In this document: in pieces, positions 28,620-36,243 of the stretch
How the letters are laid out: every line of letters begins with the position of its first letter
Numbering within the stretch: the first letter of the stretch is position 1
Origin: Boseongicola sp. SB0665_bin_10
GTDB lineage: Bacteria > Pseudomonadota > Alphaproteobacteria > Rhodobacterales > Rhodobacteraceae
DNA: 64,000 bases
NCBI GenBank assembly: GCA_009838075.1
Contig: VXSG01000041.1
Location: 1-64,000, forward strand
Reading direction: 5' to 3'
Translations under genes and position numbers: made by a program
The notes under the pieces: generated by a model
The model's input: the letters and a program-made list of their open reading frames with translations, nothing else
What the model was told of the DNA's origin: nothing
The model's database searches: none

Positions 28620-28996
28620 AGGGCGGCTCCCGCCATCGGATCCCCGTCGGGGGCGGCAACGGCTTCGCCCTCGGCCACATGATCGTTCGGGGCGCGCCTG
28701 CGCCGGATGCGCTGCGGAAGCTCCGCCACCTCCAGCATCAGCCCCGCGTTATCGTCCGCCATGTCGAGAAACTCCTCGAGACGGTGCAGTTCGCCCAAGG
28801 CCCGGAGGGCTTGCGCCAGGCAGCCGACCGAAACGCCGGGTTCGCCCCTTTCGAGGCGCAGCACGGTCGGGCTGGACACGCCGAGCCGGGCCGCGAAATC
28901 CGCGACCGGGATGCGGCGCCTCTTGCGCGCGATCCGGATGTTGCGGCCCATGCAGCGAAGCGCATGCATGACGGCAGGCGTGTGCTTTCTTTTCAT
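28616..28996 (-). CDS. HipB-like XRE antitoxin/repressor (module 1)
   Basis: DNA-binding protein of 126 residues. The helix-turn-helix is NIRIARKRRRIPVADFAARL then GVSSPTVLRLERGEPGVS (residues ~20-56). It should neutralise the adjoining HipA and repress the operon. A textbook sigma-70 promoter lies directly upstream: TTGAAA (29025-29030), 16-bp spacer, TATAAT (29003-29008), just 6 bases before the ATG. Transcription would therefore start at or next to the A of the start codon and the mRNA would be leaderless. An alternative start further in (M16) is possible but has no ribosome site. Confidence 0.92.
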   Translation of the reverse strand: MKRKHTPAVMHALRCMGRNIRIARKRRRIPVADFAARLGVSSPTVLRLERGEPGVSVGCLAQALRALGELHRLEEFLDMADDNAGLMLEVAELPQRIRRRRAPNDHVAEGEAVAAPDGDPMAGAAL

Positions 28997-29056
28997 AAGG
29001 CAATTATATAGTATTGAAAATGCCTTTCAATAAAAAATATATGCCTTTATAGGCAT
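28997..29056 (-). promoter_or_regulatory. hipBA number 1 promoter and palindromic operators
   Basis: This is an AT-rich island in GC-rich DNA. -35 TTGAAA and -10 TATAAT are spaced 16 bp. Two inverted repeats overlap the promoter: AAGGCA ... TGCCTT at 28997-29026, spanning the -10, and ATGCCT-TTAT-AGGCAT at 29041-29056, upstream of the -35. They share the half-site AGGCA/TGCCT and are likely HipB binding sites giving autorepression. Confidence 0.8.
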
Positions 29057-29475
29057 TCTGCAAGGCTTCAGGAGACCTTTGATGACAGGGGAGCGTCGTG
29101 AGAGCCGCGCTCGCGGGTGATGACATGCCTGGACGGTCCTCAGCGGCCCTGGCCATCTATGGCTGTTGCGCTCTCGGACAACCCGTCAGGGAGAAGGGCG
29201 CACGTGCACGGGAAGCCGTGCCGGCCAGACTTGCCAGGACAGTCCTGAGCAATCGTGATAGCAGGTTGCCGCACATTGTGTTAGGTCTTCAAGAGAATTC
29301 CGGCAGGCAATCCCCCGGACAATGACGAACCGGACAATCGGTGGATTCGGGAAGACTCTCGCGACGAGCCGGCGGCAGCCAAACAGCCTTCGTGGAGCGC
29401 GACTGCCATGGCGAATGGCCAGCGTCCCCGCCCGCAACCAGGCATTGTGCAGGTCCGACTTGAATCGCGAGCGCC
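29057..29475. other. Noncoding stretch between hipB number 1 and ribE
   Basis: About 420 bp without a supported gene. It contains copy 2 of the 54-bp repeat (29091-29144). A short tandem-like CCGGACAATGACGAACCGGACAATC lies near 29317 (CCGGACAAT twice, 14 bases apart). The right border of the island inserted into the riboflavin operon should be here. Confidence 0.45.
29091..29144. repeat. Direct repeat flanking hipBA number 1, copy 2
   Basis: Second copy of the 54-bp repeat at 27137-27190. The inner CCGCG/CGCGG hairpin is kept; the outer CTGAGG arm has changed to GTGAGA. The two copies enclose the 1.9-kb segment with promoter, hipB and hipA, which suggests the unit moved or was captured as one piece. 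Confidence 0.7.
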
Positions 29476-30072
29476 TCAGGCTGCCTCGCTCAGACGCGCC
29501 ACGTAGCGGGCAAGCGTGTCAATTTCGAGATTCACCTTGTCGCCCGACTTTGCCTCGCCCCAGGTCGTGACAGCCTTGGTGTGAGGGATGAGATTTATGT
29601 CGAAGCGCGCACCCTCGACCTCGTTCACCGTTAGTGACGTGCCGTTCAATGCAACCGACCCCTTGGGAGCGATGAACCGGGCAAGTCCGTCCGGAGCGTC
29701 AAGTGCCATCCTCGTGCAATCGCCCTCATCCCGGATGTCCCCGACCACGGCGATTCCGTCGACGTGCCCCGAAACGATATGCCCTCCGATCTCGTCACCA
29801 ACCTTGAGTGCGCGTTCCAGGTTGACTCGCCAGCCCGGTTCCCATTGGCCCAGATTCGTCCTGGAGAGCGTTTCTTCGCTCGCCTGCACGGCAAACCACG
29901 CGCGTGGGTCACGCCCCACATCAGTCACGGTCAGACAGACCCCATCACAGGCAACCGATGCACCGATATCGAGGTTGCCGACCGCGTAGGAGGTTCCAAT
30001 CCTGACATCGAGGACGCCTGCGCGCTCGATGCTGAAGATTTCGCCGATATCGGTCACAATGCCAGTGAACAT
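29476..30072 (-). CDS. ribE: Riboflavin synthase alpha chain
   Basis: Enzyme of 198 residues made of two similar beta-barrel domains. It starts with the invariant MFTGIV; repeat marks are ACDGVCLTVTDV in the first half and ALNGTSLTVNEV in the second, with GGHIVSGHVDG at the junction. It dismutates two lumazines into riboflavin. In related genomes it lies directly between ribD and ribB; here both sides are invaded by accessory DNA, so it probably needs its own promoter. Confidence 0.97.
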   Translation of the reverse strand: MFTGIVTDIGEIFSIERAGVLDVRIGTSYAVGNLDIGASVACDGVCLTVTDVGRDPRAWFAVQASEETLSRTNLGQWEPGWRVNLERALKVGDEIGGHIVSGHVDGIAVVGDIRDEGDCTRMALDAPDGLARFIAPKGSVALNGTSLTVNEVEGARFDINLIPHTKAVTTWGEAKSGDKVNLEIDTLARYVARLSEAA

Positions 30073-30234
30073 GCCTTCGCCTTTCGCTGCGTCGGTTCAG
30101 TTAGGTCCCTTGAGCCGCTTGCACAAGAGGCCCGCACTGTCGGCCTTGGCTCTCGATCCGCCACCATGGTGCACTGCCCTATCTGACTGCGACATGCAGT
30201 TCGACGAACACCCCTTACCGCTCATCCAATGCGA

Positions 30235-30280
30235 GGGGACTTGTGTGCCTAACTTGACCAATCGGCAGGTCGCCGCAAGC
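30235..30280. repeat. Left inverted repeat of the hipBA number 2 element
   Basis: 46-bp end repeat; its partner lies at 32457-32501. It shares the GCCTAACTTGAC core with TACCTAAGTTGAC in the ends of the tnpB element at 10943-12449. Confidence 0.75.
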
Positions 30281-30287
30281 ATTGATG

Positions 30288-30345
30288 TCACGGGTCAGCT
30301 GAAGTTGCCAATGCAAACGCTTCGCCGCAATACGGTAGTGCGTTG
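30288..30345 (-). pseudogene. tnpB: tnpB 3'-end remnant
   Basis: On the minus strand the last codons read CGEAFALATSADP and stop, against ARRAAFALATSDP and stop in the intact tnpB at 12397. The DNA after the stop (GACATCAATGCTTGCGGCG) also follows the intact copy (AAATCAATGCTGGCGACGG). Only about 20 codons survive. It proves the left end of the hipBA element came from a tnpB transposon. Confidence 0.75.
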
Positions 30346-30442
30346 AGTGCGGAAGTCGGGCCGTCTCGCAGCACGAAGGGAGCCGCACCACCGATGACGG
30401 CATGACTTGGGTCGTGACACTCGCGAGCAAACTCCGGCTTAA

Positions 30443-30523
30443 GACATTTTTGAAATCCATCTGGCCTTTCCCGAATTTCGTGCCATTGTAAAACATCTTT
30501 GAAATCCACTCCGGGAGAAGGAC
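30443..30523 (+). promoter_or_regulatory. hipBA number 2 control region with direct-repeat operators
   Basis: Two copies of ACAT(T/C)TTTGAAATCCA lie at about 30444-30460 and 30492-30508, 48 bp apart. The second lies just before the hipB ribosome site. They are probable antitoxin-binding sites. TTGAAA at 30450 could be a -35 with GAATTT 17 bp later as a weak -10. GGGAG lies 7 bases before the hipB ATG. The stretch is richer in A and T than its surroundings. Confidence 0.55.
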
Positions 30524-30805
30524 ATGCCGGAAGACGATTCCCTCGCCTGCAGGCTGGGTCGTGCGATCAGGAAGGAGCGTCTCGCACAAGGGTTGCGCCA
30601 GACGGACCTCTCGCGCGTCAGCGGCGTCGCGGCGCCAACCATATCCGACATCGAGAACGCGGCCAGGGACACCCGTCTCTCGTCGGTCCAGCGTCTCATG
30701 GATGTGCTCCTGCTTGATCCGGAAACCGCCCTGACAGGGAAGAGACCCGAGAAGAATCAGCCTTCTCGCGACGTGGAGCCTTACGACCTGAGCGTTCCGC
30801 GATGA
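30524..30805 (+). CDS. HipB-like XRE antitoxin (module 2)
   Basis: Protein of 93 residues with a clear helix-turn-helix: LGRAIRKERLAQGLRQTDLS then RVSGVAAPTISDIENAARD (residues ~11-49). It is the antitoxin and autorepressor for the HipA that follows. Its stop overlaps the hipA start (ATGA). It is shorter than the module 1 antitoxin and not a recent copy of it. Its C-terminal tail is the part expected to contact the toxin. Confidence 0.92.
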   Translation: MPEDDSLACRLGRAIRKERLAQGLRQTDLSRVSGVAAPTISDIENAARDTRLSSVQRLMDVLLLDPETALTGKRPEKNQPSRDVEPYDLSVPR

Positions 30806-32259
30806 AGGACATTCCCGTGTTCTTCGAGACGTTCCACGTCGGCGATCTCGAGATCGGGAAGCGCGGACACCCTTCTTTCAGGTACGACTCACGGTGGCAG
30901 GAGTCCCCGCACTCCTTCCCGGTCTCGACGACGATGCCGCTCGAGCGCGACCTGTTCGGACCCGACATCGTGCATCCCTGGATCGCGAACCTTCTTCCGG
31001 AAGAGCGGCAGCTGGAGGCGATCGCGCGCAGCCTGGGCGTCTCGCGTGGGGACAGCCTCGGCATTCTCGAACGGATCGGCGGCGACGTGGCCGGAGCCCT
31101 CTCCTTCGGATCGCCGGTTCCGCGACAGGAGTGGGAATACGTCCCGCTGACGGAGTTCTACGGCGAACCGGATCCCGGAAAGGCGCTGCATCGTCACTTC
31201 GACGACCTGCGCCGCCGTCCGTTCCTGGTCGGGGCGGATGGCGTCCGTCTCTCCCTGGCGGGAGGCCAGAAGAAGTCCGTCCTCGCCGTGATCGGGCCGG
31301 ACGGGCGGCCGAGGCCCGGCCTCTGCGAGGACGGGGACCGGATCGCGGTCCCGACAGGCGGTGCGCCGTCAACGCTCATCGTCAAGCCGGACAACCCGAG
31401 CTTCCTGAGCGGGATCGTCGAAAACGAGGCCTACTGCCTGTCCCTGGCCGACGCGATCGGGATCGAGGCGGCGGAAACCGGCACCCTGCGGGCCGAGGAC
31501 CGGACGGCCCTGGCCGTCGTTCGTTACGATCGTGTCTTCGCACAATACGGGACCGTCCGTCGTCTACACCAGGAAGACTTCGCCCAGGCCCTCGGCGTCT
31601 TTCCGGAGCAGAAGTACGAGCGCAGCAGGTTTCCGGGGCCTTCCCTGTCCGACATCCTGGGCGTCGGAGGAAAGGCATGGTCCGTCGCCCGCAACGTACC
31701 TGCGTCACTGCCCGCGCGGGAACGGGACCGGATTCTCGACCAGGTCATCTACAACGTTCTCGTCGCGAACACCGACGCCCATGCGAAGAACTACGCCCTC
31801 CTCCTTGACGCACGTCAGCCCAGGCTGTCTCCCTTGTACGACGTTTCCTGCGTCCTGCCATGGGACCACATAGACCAGAACTTTGCACAGAAGATAGCCG
31901 GGAAGAAACGCAAGCCCGGGGACATTGCGCCCAGGCACTGGGAGACGATCGCCCGCGACGCAGGCTTCAACGCGCATCACGTGCGCGAGCGGGTCGAGGA
32001 AATGGTCGACGGGATCTTCCGGAAAGGGCCTGAAGTCGCCTCAAAGGTGGCCGCGATGCCAGGCGTTTACCCAGGTGATGTCGGAATGGTTCATGACAAG
32101 GTCCAGGACAACGCGCTTCGCATCCTCGGACGGTTCCCGCGTTCCGGACGGTCGACTCCAGAACGACCGGCAGGAGACGAACGGACGCCGTTCGAACCGT
32201 CTCATGTCGAAGATCCGGCGGATTCGTCAGGGATCACGGTCACGAGTGCGCAAGAATAG
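30802..32259 (+). CDS. HipA family serine/threonine kinase toxin (module 2)
   Basis: Kinase of 485 residues, closer to the classical HipA layout than module 1. It has an N-terminal HipA N1-type domain (LPEERQLEAIARSLGVSRGD), P-loop-like SLAGGQKK at 151-158, Lys195 in LIVKP, catalytic NTDAHAKN at 323-330 and metal-binding YDVS at 346-349. The SLAGGQKK Ser is the equivalent of the autophosphorylated Ser of E. coli HipA. All active-site residues are present. About 40 C-terminal residues (RFPRSGRSTPERPAGDERTP onwards) look disordered. It lies within tnpB-type inverted repeats. Confidence 0.94.
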   Translation: MKDIPVFFETFHVGDLEIGKRGHPSFRYDSRWQESPHSFPVSTTMPLERDLFGPDIVHPWIANLLPEERQLEAIARSLGVSRGDSLGILERIGGDVAGALSFGSPVPRQEWEYVPLTEFYGEPDPGKALHRHFDDLRRRPFLVGADGVRLSLAGGQKKSVLAVIGPDGRPRPGLCEDGDRIAVPTGGAPSTLIVKPDNPSFLSGIVENEAYCLSLADAIGIEAAETGTLRAEDRTALAVVRYDRVFAQYGTVRRLHQEDFAQALGVFPEQKYERSRFPGPSLSDILGVGGKAWSVARNVPASLPARERDRILDQVIYNVLVANTDAHAKNYALLLDARQPRLSPLYDVSCVLPWDHIDQNFAQKIAGKKRKPGDIAPRHWETIARDAGFNAHHVRERVEEMVDGIFRKGPEVASKVAAMPGVYPGDVGMVHDKVQDNALRILGRFPRSGRSTPERPAGDERTPFEPSHVEDPADSSGITVTSAQE

Positions 32260-32456
32260 GAGTGGTAGCGCGAGGACAGGGAACTGCAACTGGCCGGCGC
32301 GCTCACCGAACAAATGGCCCCTGACGGGGACTGCGGCGAATTCCACCAGGGGGGTGCAGGACACGCCTACAGCAGCGGGCAAGGCGGCAGAAGTGTCCCA
32401 GGAGGCGGTCGACGAGCTTGCCGCGAAGATCGCGAGGGCGTGCGCCGAGGCCCAAG

Positions 32457-32501
32457 CTTGCGGCGACCTGACGATTGGTCAAGCAAATACACAGGTCCCC
32501 A
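32457..32501. repeat. Right inverted repeat of the hipBA number 2 element
   Basis: 45-bp partner of 30235-30280. About 200 bp between the hipA stop and this repeat hold no recognisable gene. Confidence 0.75.
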
Positions 32502-32695
32502 TGTGATCCCCAATGTGAGCATGACGTCTTCCAGAGCACGGGAGGCAACGAGATCACTGTTGCTGCGCGCGCATTGCACTTCGAATTTGGCGGTAGGGAG
32601 AATTTGGCGCGCAAGAACTTTCTTCTGCAGTTCATCTGCCTCGATCGAAGAGGACCCTGAGTCCGGCATCTGCGAGTCTTCTTCGTTTCGAACCA

Positions 32696-33914
32696 AAGGC
32701 TTATCCCCCTGGCCAAGGCGGCACAAGATGTTGTGTCGGCGCCCGCGCGGTCGGGTTCCCGGATCCGTTGCGCAGAACGCGCAGGCACGGTCGCAAGGCG
32801 GTCCTGGCGGCGGGGATTTCCGGGATGCGGGGGTGTGGACGGACTCCTGGCGCGTGGTTCCGGCGCCGGGGCCGCGTCAGGCGCGTCCTTCGACGATGTC
32901 CTGATACGTTGCGGGCGGCAGCCCGAGGCCGATGCCGAGGAGGCTGTCGAGCGAGGTCCGCCGGTGGCGGCGCCGGTTCCAGCGGAAGACGAACTCGTCC
33001 AAGTAGCGCTGGACGTGCTTGCGTCTCAGCCCATGATGCACCCCCAAGGCCCAGCGCTTCAGGTTCGAGAAGACCCGGTGGATCCAGGTCAGGATCTCGT
33101 GCGCCTTGCGGTCGCCGACCACCCTTTCCTCCCACGGGTTGTCGGGCAGGCCGCTGTACCCGAGCCAGCCGTCGGTGACGACCCGCGCGCCGGGCGCGCA
33201 CCGCTTCCGACACAAACCCGTGCAGCGCCGCGGAGGCGTAGTTTTCCACGACCTTCAGCCGGATGCGGCGCGGCTTCCCGCATTCCGAGAGCTCGACCGC
33301 CCCGGCCAGGAGGATCCTGCCGTCGGCGCTGCGGCCCCGGCCTGACACGCCCTTCGCCCCTGCCGCACCGCTTCCGTCGCGGCAGGGCACGGACGCCCCG
33401 TCGACCTCCGCGATCCCCTGCAGCAGGCTCCGGTCCGGGTCGTCCATGGCACGGCGCAGCTTGTGCAGCAGAAGCCAGGCCGTCTTGTAGCTGCCGATCC
33501 CCAGCTGCGCCTGGAGCTGGAGCGCGGAAATCCCGTTGGAATGCGTGGCCACGAGATGCGCGGCGAGAAACCATGTCTTCAGAGGCAGGTGGCTGCGGTG
33601 CATCACCATTCCCGCCGTCACGGAGGTCTGGCGCCCGCAGTCCGCGCACTCGCGGACGAAGCGCTCGCCCTTCAGCTCCCAGCCCTTCGTGCCGCCGCAG
33701 GCCCCGGGCACGCGAAGCCGTCGCCCCAGCGCAGCTCCGCCAAGTGGCGGGCGCAGGCCCCGTCATCGGGAAGAGCTCCTCGAACTGTTGGCGGGACATC
33801 GGGCGGTCGTCTTTCAATCGGCCGGGCATGACTGGAACATAAAGCGAACACGGCGTGACGTCAACCCCTTCAGGCACAAAATGTGGGACCACCTGTGCTA
33901 AGGGGATAAGCCTT
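32696..33914 (-). mobile_element. IS1595-family insertion sequence, degenerate, with intact target duplication
   Basis: The ends are AAGGCTTATCCCC (32696-32708) and its exact complement GGGGATAAGCCTT (33902-33914), with weaker similarity further in. The flanks are a perfect 8-bp direct repeat TCGAACCA at 32688-32695 and 33915-33922. The 8-bp duplication and ~1.2-kb length fit IS1595. It inserted into the spacer or a small gene downstream of ribD. The transposase inside is frameshifted, yet the target duplication is still exact. Confidence 0.88.
32877..33799 (-). pseudogene. IS1595 family transposase, frameshifted
   Basis: Joining three frames restores an IS1595 transposase. The start is MSRQQFEELFP (ATG at 33799), then a zinc ribbon (FACP...ACGGTKGWELKGERFVR, RECADCGRQ). 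The central part is GMVMHRSHLPLKTWFLAAHL. The DDE region shows AEVDGASVP and, in another frame, RVVTDGWLGYSGLPDN. The C-terminus has GVHHGLRRKHVQRYLDEF. Frameshifts lie near 33766 (one base lost), 33715 (two bases gained) and 33200. Inactivated. Confidence 0.88.
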
Positions 33915-34008
33915 TCGAACCATTTGTGCAGGAGATTTTCGAAGCCTCGACTGGCTTCGTGACCGACTGCAGTCGCATGATCGTTCGGAATCCTCGCCAA
34001 AGGCCAAT

Positions 34009-35112
34009 TCAATCTGCATTGTCTCGCCGCCAGACATGCATGATGTTCGCTCCGACCCGGCGCTGATCCATCAACCGGAACTCTGGAGCGTTCGCAAGTT
34101 GACCGATGCCGAGAGCACCGATCGACGGCTTGCCCTCCGCCCCCAGGACCTTGCCCGCCGAAAGGACCACCAGTTGATCAACCAACCCGTCCGACAAGAG
34201 CGAAGCCGCAAGCGTTCCGCCACCTTCACACAAGACCCGCGTCAAGCCGCGCGACCCCAGATTCTGCATCAGGGTTGCCATGTCAACCTGTCCTTCGGAC
34301 ACCGGCACCGGCACGAAGTCCGCGCCCGCCAGTTTCCACGCCGCCGCGCCCTCGCTCTCTCCCTGCCCGTGAGCCAGCCAGACCGGTCCCGCTTCTTCAA
34401 TCTTCTCCGTGAGTCGGCACTGGAAAGGGAGGGCCTGGCTCCCGCTCACGACGATTCGAACAGGTTGGCGAACGGCACCCATGCCGCGCACGGTCAGTTT
34501 CGGGTCGTCAATTCGGATGGTTCCGGCACCGACCATCACCGCGTCATGGGACATTCGCAGCGCATGGGAGGCGCGACGGGCATCCTTGCCCGTGATCCAG
34601 CGGCTTTCGCCCGTAGCTGTCGCGATCCGCCCGTCAAGGGTCACCGCCAGTTTCAACGTGACAAACGGGCGAGCCGTCGCAACCCGCGTCAGGAACCCTG
34701 CATGTGCTTCACGCGCAGCATCTGCCAGTAGGCCGACGTCCACGGCGATTCCGGCTCCGCGAAGGCGCTCAATGCCACGTCCCGCGACCCTGCCGTCCGG
34801 ATCCTCGATCGGAACGACCACGCGGGTCAGTCCGGCATCGATCAGCGCGTCGGCACAGGGCGGGGTTCTTCCTTCGTGGGCACAGGGCTCCAGTGAAACA
34901 TACGCCGTCGCTCCCCTGGCGGCGTGTCCCGCCTGCGCCAATGCACGTGTTTCCGCATGCGGCAGGCCACGATCGCCGGTCCATCCACGCCCGACAATGC
35001 GGCCGCCCAGAACGATTACGCACCCGACTGCCGGGTTTGGCCACACGCGCCCAAGCCCGCGACGTCCGAGCGCCAGCGCATGCGCCATGTGGCGGACGTC
35101 GGCCGAAGTCAC
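34009..35112 (-). CDS. ribD: Bifunctional riboflavin deaminase/reductase
   Basis: Enzyme of 367 residues. The N-terminal cytidine-deaminase-like domain carries the zinc motif HAETRAL ... [12 protein letters not shown], and the C-terminal reductase domain resembles DHFR ([25 protein letters not shown]). It catalyses the second and third steps after GTP cyclohydrolase II. The start overlaps the nrdR stop (ATGA). Downstream lies the accessory island, so readthrough to ribE is interrupted by about 3.9 kb. Confidence 0.96.
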   Translation of the reverse strand: MTSADVRHMAHALALGRRGLGRVWPNPAVGCVIVLGGRIVGRGWTGDRGLPHAETRALAQAGHAARGATAYVSLEPCAHEGRTPPCADALIDAGLTRVVVPIEDPDGRVAGRGIERLRGAGIAVDVGLLADAAREAHAGFLTRVATARPFVTLKLAVTLDGRIATATGESRWITGKDARRASHALRMSHDAVMVGAGTIRIDDPKLTVRGMGAVRQPVRIVVSGSQALPFQCRLTEKIEEAGPVWLAHGQGESEGAAAWKLAGADFVPVPVSEGQVDMATLMQNLGSRGLTRVLCEGGGTLAASLLSDGLVDQLVVLSAGKVLGAEGKPSIGALGIGQLANAPEFRLMDQRRVGANIMHVWRRDNAD

Positions 35113-35573
35113 TCGTTCCTTTGGGCGGGCCGAAGCTCGCTCACGAACTTGTCGAAGTCATCTGCAGCCTGGAAGTTCTTGTAAACGCTTGCAAATCTCA
35201 CATAGGCCACCGTGTCGATCCGATCCAGGCTCTCCATTACGATCTCGCCGATGGTCGTCGAAGGAACATCTGTCTCGCCCATGCTTTCCAGCCTGCGGAC
35301 GATGCCGCTGATCATCTGGTCGATTCGATCCGGTTCGATCGGGCGCTTCTGCATCGCGATGCGAATGGAGCGCTCCAGCTTGTCGCGGTCGAAATTCTCC
35401 CTCTTGCCGCTCGACTTGATTACCACGAGATCGCGCAGTTGAACGCGCTCGTAAGTCGTGAACCGACCGCCACATGCCGGGCAAAACCGTCGTCTTCGGA
35501 TCACCACATGATCTTCTGCCGGACGCGAGTCCTTGACCTGCGTGTCGGTGCTTCCGCAAAACGGGCAGCGCAT
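35109..35573 (-). CDS. nrdR: Transcriptional repressor NrdR
   Basis: Protein of 154 residues: a zinc ribbon with C3, C6, C31 and C34 ([12 protein letters not shown] ... [12 protein letters not shown]) followed by an ATP-cone domain ([20 protein letters not shown]). It senses ATP/dATP and represses ribonucleotide reductase genes. It is the first gene of the riboflavin operon and coupled to ribD. GGAGGG precedes the ATG. An AGGGG/CCCCT hairpin lies in the leader at about 35599-35614. Confidence 0.97.
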   Translation of the reverse strand: MRCPFCGSTDTQVKDSRPAEDHVVIRRRRFCPACGGRFTTYERVQLRDLVVIKSSGKRENFDRDKLERSIRIAMQKRPIEPDRIDQMISGIVRRLESMGETDVPSTTIGEIVMESLDRIDTVAYVRFASVYKNFQAADDFDKFVSELRPAQRNE

Positions 35574-35664
35574 TATACGTCCCTCCTGACTGTGTCTAGG
35601 GGAACCTGCCCCTCTTCTACACAGGCACTATAGGGTAACGCCATCATTTTGGGTAGAGGCCAAT

Positions 35665-36243
35665 TCAACGCGCCATATGCGCCGATGATTCATCCTTCCC
35701 GGCGGACATGGGTTCGAGCACCAGAAACCTCGTTCCGGCCGAATTGAGCCGTTCTTCCGAGATGATTTCGAAACCTCGCCTCGTGAACTCCTCGACAGGA
35801 TCCCCGCTCCGCGCGTCCGAGAACACGGACAGCCCGGTCCCGAACCGGACCGGCTCGACCGTCAGGTGCACGCAATCGATGGCACCATGGGCAAGAAACC
35901 AGTCATGGACGCGCGTGCCGCCCAGAATCAAGCCACGGGCGAGGGCATGAACCTCGCAAACTTGCTCGGGAAGCATCTGCGGGGTCAGGCATTCCGGGTC
36001 CACCCAAAGTTGAGATGGCCTTTTCCAGCCGCTCACCTTGCTCGAGAACACGATCCGCCGTCGGTCGGGCCTGTCCGCCGCTTCGTGCGTGTGCCGTCCC
36101 ATGATCGCCCAGTCGGCGGCCTCCACGTCGACAAAGAAAAGCTCCTGCTCTTCCACGCTTGCCCAAGCCTGGGGAGGCTCGCCGACCGAACGCGCAATGA
36201 ATCCATCCCCGGAGACGACAACTGTAAGGAGATACTCGCTCAT
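35665..36243 (-). CDS. Dihydrofolate reductase-like / RibD C-terminal domain protein
   Basis: Protein of 192 residues with the DHFR/RibD-reductase fold: LTVVVSGDGFIA at the N-terminus, WAIMGRHTHE in the second strand-helix unit, and the nucleotide-binding GLILGGTRVHDWFL. It is likely an NAD(P)H-dependent reductase. It has neither the deaminase domain of RibD nor folate-specific residues I can confirm. The start overlaps the SDR stop (ATGA), so the two form an operon. Substrate unknown. Confidence 0.8.
   Translation of the reverse strand: MSEYLLTVVVSGDGFIARSVGEPPQAWASVEEQELFFVDVEAADWAIMGRHTHEAADRPDRRRIVFSSKVSGWKRPSQLWVDPECLTPQMLPEQVCEVHALARGLILGGTRVHDWFLAHGAIDCVHLTVEPVRFGTGLSVFSDARSGDPVEEFTRRGFEIISEERLNSAGTRFLVLEPMSAGKDESSAHMAR

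Larger units (their letters stand above)
30235..32501. mobile_element. HipBA cargo element bounded by tnpB-type ends
   Basis: The left end GGGGACTTGTGTGCCTAACT then TGACCAATCGGCAGG is an inverted copy of the right end (complement GGGGACCTGTGTATTTGCT then TGACCAATCGTCAGG). They match over 45-46 bp with about 7 differences and finish in TCGCCGCAAGC. The left side extends into a remnant of the last tnpB codons and so equals the right end of the element at 10943-12449. The right side matches only the terminal part, like a left end. In place of tnpB the element carries hipB and hipA, pointing the opposite way to the tnpB remnant. No transposase is inside. Boundaries are good to a few bases. Confidence 0.7.

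Noticed and set aside
32877-33799. Programmed frameshifting in the IS1595 transposase
   Set aside because: IS1595 transposases are made from one frame. Several separate shifts, including a two-base gain in the zinc ribbon, indicate decay.
35599-35614. AGGGG/CCCCT hairpin in the nrdR leader as a terminator
   Set aside because: The stem is only 5 bp and has a T-rich tail only on the plus strand, where no transcript is expected.
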